This document shows, in pieces, positions 61,073 to 64,000 of a DNA stretch of 64,000 bases (position 1 is the stretch's first letter; every line of letters begins with the position of its first letter). This DNA is from Pelagimonas sp017744045 (GTDB lineage: Bacteria; Pseudomonadota; Alphaproteobacteria; Rhodobacterales; Rhodobacteraceae). The DNA is taken from the NCBI RefSeq assembly GCF_017744045.1, contig NZ_JAGHRD010000016.1; one strand, given 5' to 3'. The notes under the pieces are model-generated. The model did not search any database, was not told the DNA's origin, and saw only the letters and a list, made by a program, of their open reading frames with translations. The position numbers and the translations under genes are program-made.

Positions 61073-63593
61073 CCCTGCCCTCCGCACTCATCTTTTCTTT
61101 TACCGCCTCCGCAATTTCCAGAGACACGTCATATCCATCATACTCGTCGAGCAGTGCTTCGTTGTAGGTCTCAAAAGCCCATTCATTCACGACTTCCAAA
61201 GCCCCGGATGCCATCAACCCATGCGAGGCGCAGATCGTCTCGAACTCGGTTTCAGACCAATGCTCTCGAGTGACCAGTTCGAGGACAAGGGCGCCGTGTT
61301 TCGGGTCAAGCCCTACCAGCTGGCTTTGGCTGGCAGGCGCGGAGGCACCACTTTCTTCCTCTTTGACATCGAAAATCTGACCGAGGACGGACGACACGCG
61401 CTCTGTGTCCGAACGAATTGCTGCGATCCGTGAAGCGTCGAGTTTCGGTCCGCTGGCTTTTTCGAGCGCGGGTATCGCTTCGCCCGGGCGACCCGGTTGC
61501 GACGCGCGAACAGTGCGTGGACCATCCGCAACTTCGCCAGCATGCAGGTCGGTGTAGGCAAGCGCAGGATCAAGTCCCAAAGCCTTGTAGATTTTCTCGA
61601 TGCTTGCGACTTCGTCGGAGTGAATAATGCCATCGGCATGTGCTGCACCGACCAGCGCTGCCCGCATAGCGGCTTGGCTGTCTTGGCCCACCTCCTTCAG
61701 TTTGCGCCGCAGAAGCGTCATGTCCGGTGGCACGGCCAGGAACCATTCAAGGTTTGCACGCAGCCTGCGGCGTTCCTGATCGCTGAGGGCCGTGGCAGAA
61801 ACCTGATCTTCCAACGCCCTGCGTTCAGGCTCCGCGATGCGACCATCAGCATGGGCGACTAACGACCCAAGTGCCAATTCGATCAAGGCGCTTCGATAGC
61901 TGTCGGAAACGTCCTCCAGTCTTTCGATGGGTTCGCCCAGACGAAACAGCACAACAGGCTCCTCCGTCTTGGGCGACCGGAGCGCAAACCGAGGGTCGGG
62001 CGCCAGACCGAAACCGAGGCGCGCGAGCGCGTCGGCGGCTCCTGTCATTTGCCGTTTTCCGATCTTCTCGTTCGTTTCTCCCTCCAGTCGTCCGATCACC
62101 TCCTCAAGCGGCACCAATCCCCCGCGATCGACGATATCGCTTGCCCAAGATTTCAAGCGGTCCATTTCCTCTGATGGGAAAGCATCCCAAAGTTCAGAGG
62201 GTAGCAAGGCATGCGCTTCCACACTTCCGCGGCCGTCAGGGTTTCGGCCCAGGAAGCGACTGAGCTTGTCGAGGTCGTTCATCACCTCGTCAGCCAGCTC
62301 TTGCGCAATCTCGACCGGCTTGCGCAAGCCGGAGATGTCGGGCACGGGTTTGCCATCCACGGTCGGATTGACTGACCCCTGAAACTCGCTGGAGGCGGCG
62401 CGATAGGATGCCGTGAGTGATTTCCGGGGTTTTGTCACTTTGAGCCCATCAGGAAAACGCCGATCAAACCGCATACGGAAAAGAGCGACGAACTCGTCAC
62501 GGCACCGCGTCGCGGGAGTTCTCAGATTTGTTTCCGGATGGCAGATGAACCAACTCAGCAACCAGTCAGCCGTCAGGTTCTCGCCTTTGTCGATCCGAGC
62601 TCCGATTGCGTATTTGAGTGAGAACGGAAGTTCCCAGCCCTGCTTCTCGAACATCGGCTCGATGGCGTCGAGGTCGGTTTCGGCAAGCATCGCAATGTCG
62701 AGGAACTCCCCCAAATAACGCCTGACAGAGTGGTTGTCAGGGTAAAGTGACTGCAGCCGCCGAACTTCCTGGACGATATCCTTGGCATCTTCGTTGGACT
62801 GATCGACGAAGAAGCGACGCTCCAGCCCGTAGAAGTACAGGAACATGTATCCGGGGTTGTAGGAAGCGTCGTTGCGCCCGTTGGCCAACCAGTCGAGGTA
62901 GGTCGCCCGGCACTGAGGTGAGATATCCGCGTATCCGGGCCAGTAGGGCATACCTTCACCAGCTTTGTCGGCTCCAGAGCGCGCGACAGACAGAGACGGA
63001 TCGATATAGGCTCGGCACTTGTCACGATACCCGTTGGTGTTCAGCAAGGGAGGCGTGCCGACATAGACCATCCCGCCGATGTTGCGGCCGGCGACGCTAG
63101 CTGTTTCATTAGACGGGACCCACCCGCTTTTCGTTGATCGGGTCGATGCGCTCGATGCCACTCGTGAGGGCTGGTTTCGTTCAGCGACCGCTGCAAGTGC
63201 CGGCGCCGCAGACTTTCCAACCCGAACGATTTCACCGTAGTCCTGCTTTGGTGGGGAATAGGCTTGAACGGCAGCCGGCGCTTTGGACGCAATGGCTTCG
63301 CGAGTTCGTTCGCGCTCACGCTCGATACGCTTGTCGTAGGCACTTGGGCGCGGCACCGGCTCAGGTCGGGGGGGTAGATTTTCGGAACTCCCCTCAGCTT
63401 GCGCCTTTGCAGCGACTTTCCGCGATCTCCGTTTTTCTTGCCACCAGACCAGAATGACGGGAACACCAAATGCAAACAACATCTGGCCGCCAATCGGCCA
63501 ACCCTGAAGCATTGTGGTCACCACGACCATACATAAGAAAAAATACAGGACGAGAAAGAATGTAATTCGGAAAAACTTGATTATTGAAGACAT
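61065..63593 (-). CDS. Membrane protein with TerB-N, TerB and TerB-C domains
   Basis: An 842-residue protein. Two N-terminal hydrophobic segments (FFLVLYFFLCMVVVTTMLQG and MLFAFGVPVILVWWQ) anchor it. A charged linker is followed by a TerB-N domain at about 180-400 (YWPGYADISPQCRATYLDWL). A TerB repeat lies at about 590-700 (LALGSLVAHADGRIAEPERR, LVGAAHADGIIHSDEVASIE), whose HADG loops suit metal binding. A TerB-C domain closes the protein. It is probably the sensor or scaffold of the triad. First gene of the operon. Confidence 0.85.
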   Translation of the reverse strand: MSSIIKFFRITFFLVLYFFLCMVVVTTMLQGWPIGGQMLFAFGVPVILVWWQEKRRSRKVAAKAQAEGSSENLPPRPEPVPRPSAYDKRIERERERTREAIASKAPAAVQAYSPPKQDYGEIVRVGKSAAPALAAVAERNQPSRVASSASTRSTKSGWVPSNETASVAGRNIGGMVYVGTPPLLNTNGYRDKCRAYIDPSLSVARSGADKAGEGMPYWPGYADISPQCRATYLDWLANGRNDASYNPGYMFLYFYGLERRFFVDQSNEDAKDIVQEVRRLQSLYPDNHSVRRYLGEFLDIAMLAETDLDAIEPMFEKQGWELPFSLKYAIGARIDKGENLTADWLLSWFICHPETNLRTPATRCRDEFVALFRMRFDRRFPDGLKVTKPRKSLTASYRAASSEFQGSVNPTVDGKPVPDISGLRKPVEIAQELADEVMNDLDKLSRFLGRNPDGRGSVEAHALLPSELWDAFPSEEMDRLKSWASDIVDRGGLVPLEEVIGRLEGETNEKIGKRQMTGAADALARLGFGLAPDPRFALRSPKTEEPVVLFRLGEPIERLEDVSDSYRSALIELALGSLVAHADGRIAEPERRALEDQVSATALSDQERRRLRANLEWFLAVPPDMTLLRRKLKEVGQDSQAAMRAALVGAAHADGIIHSDEVASIEKIYKALGLDPALAYTDLHAGEVADGPRTVRASQPGRPGEAIPALEKASGPKLDASRIAAIRSDTERVSSVLGQIFDVKEEESGASAPASQSQLVGLDPKHGALVLELVTREHWSETEFETICASHGLMASGALEVVNEWAFETYNEALLDEYDGYDVSLEIAEAVKEKMSAEGRDV

Positions 63594-63736
63594 TATCGGA
63601 ACCCTCTCCGAACCACACTATTTTGCACAGCCATCTTTGCAACGACTAACGTCATGGTTGAAGCACTTCCCATGCTTTATGCTTGATTGGGCCGATGGCC
63701 ACATACATCTGTTCGCACCGTTGCGGGCACACCCCT
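63594..63736. promoter_or_regulatory. Upstream region of the TerB-domain gene
   Basis: Short AT-richer spacer between the TerB-domain gene and the right repeat copy. It should hold the leftward promoter of the triad. GGTTCCGATA lies near the start codon. I cannot fix the -10/-35 boxes with confidence. Confidence 0.35.
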
Positions 63737-63931
63737 GCCCCAGTGACCGTAACCGGAACGGCCGAGATGAAGCGTTGCCACGACCATGCGACGGCTGGTC
63801 GGGCTGGCTCCGGAGGAGACGGCCGGGCCAGCGGCACGTCGCAGGGAGAGGCGGCGTTTCAGCTCGGGGAGGGCGGCTGCGCGCAGCCGACCGAGTAGGG
63901 CGCGGTCCTGGCCAAAGGGCGGGAGGGGCCA
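63737..63931 (+). repeat. Direct repeat, right copy, at the edge of the defence island
   Basis: Same orientation as the copy at 54120-54313. The hairpin is kept in altered form as the 16-base palindrome CGGCTGCGCGCAGCCG (63874-63889). Beyond 63931 the two copies diverge. The last 69 bp of the window hold no recognisable feature. Confidence 0.88.
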
Positions 63932-64000
63932 ATGTTCCCCTTGAATGCTTCAACTTAAGAATCAAAAGTTACTTCAACGGCAGGGCCATTGAGACAGGCG

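Noticed and set aside
57591..63593. Calling the TerB/BrxD/helicase triad a BREX system
   Set aside because: The hallmark genes PglZ, BrxC/PglY and the methyltransferase PglX are missing within the window.

Overview
The window looks like part of a large catabolic conjugative element (plasmid or integrated element) from an alphaproteobacterium, most likely Rhodobacteraceae. This is inferred from the GC-rich codon use, the VirB/VirD-type transfer genes, a DUF736 gene and the style of the benzoate and Liv genes. No replication, partition, integrase, rRNA or tRNA gene is visible, so plasmid and ICE cannot be told apart.

Layout. (1) 1-17.2 kb: a cluster for cyclic alcohol/ketone breakdown of the cyclohexanol-to-adipate type: multifunctional beta-oxidation protein (cut at the window edge), two decayed insertion sequences, lactone esterase, Baeyer-Villiger monooxygenase, SDR alcohol dehydrogenase, EtfB/EtfA, 3-oxoadipyl-CoA-type thiolase, AraC regulator, aldehyde dehydrogenase, Tat-exported GMC oxidoreductase, a broken outer-membrane protein gene and a second hydrolase. 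(2) 17.2-18.1 kb: a seam with an IS3-family stub, a small XRE regulator and a small hypothetical gene. (3) 18.1-30.3 kb: a virB-type type IV secretion operon (lytic transglycosylase, VirB2, B3, B4, a VirB7-like lipoprotein, a transglycosylase/VirB5 chimera, VirB5, an exported protein, VirB6, B8, B9, B10, B11). (4) 30.4-47.1 kb: benzoate and catechol catabolism (benABCD, catA, catB, an enol-lactone-hydrolase-like protein, a BKACE family enzyme, CoA-transferase, benE, a Liv-type ABC importer, a LysR regulator), lying between the two halves of the transfer machinery. (5) 47.4-53.5 kb: coupling protein VirD4, a MOBP-type relaxase, a mobilization accessory protein, a candidate oriT with an IncP-like nic sequence, a small gene and a DUF736 gene. 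(6) 54.1-63.9 kb: a defence island bracketed by two direct repeats of about 194 bp: a Thoeris operon with one ThsA and three different TIR proteins, converging on a three-gene set made of a TerB-domain membrane protein, a BrxD-like ATPase and an Lhr-like helicase.

How it fits together. Region 1 would turn a cyclic alcohol into a ketone, lactone, hydroxyacid, dicarboxylate and then 3-oxoadipyl-CoA, which the thiolase splits. Region 4 would import benzoate, dihydroxylate it to catechol and open the ring to the 3-oxoadipate level. There a BKACE enzyme plus CoA-transferase could replace the usual PcaIJ/PcaF ending. Regions 3 and 5 move the element, and region 6 would protect its host or the element from phage. 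Several genes carry lesions (both transposases, benE, CoA-transferase B, the outer-membrane protein), which are either real decay or assembly errors.
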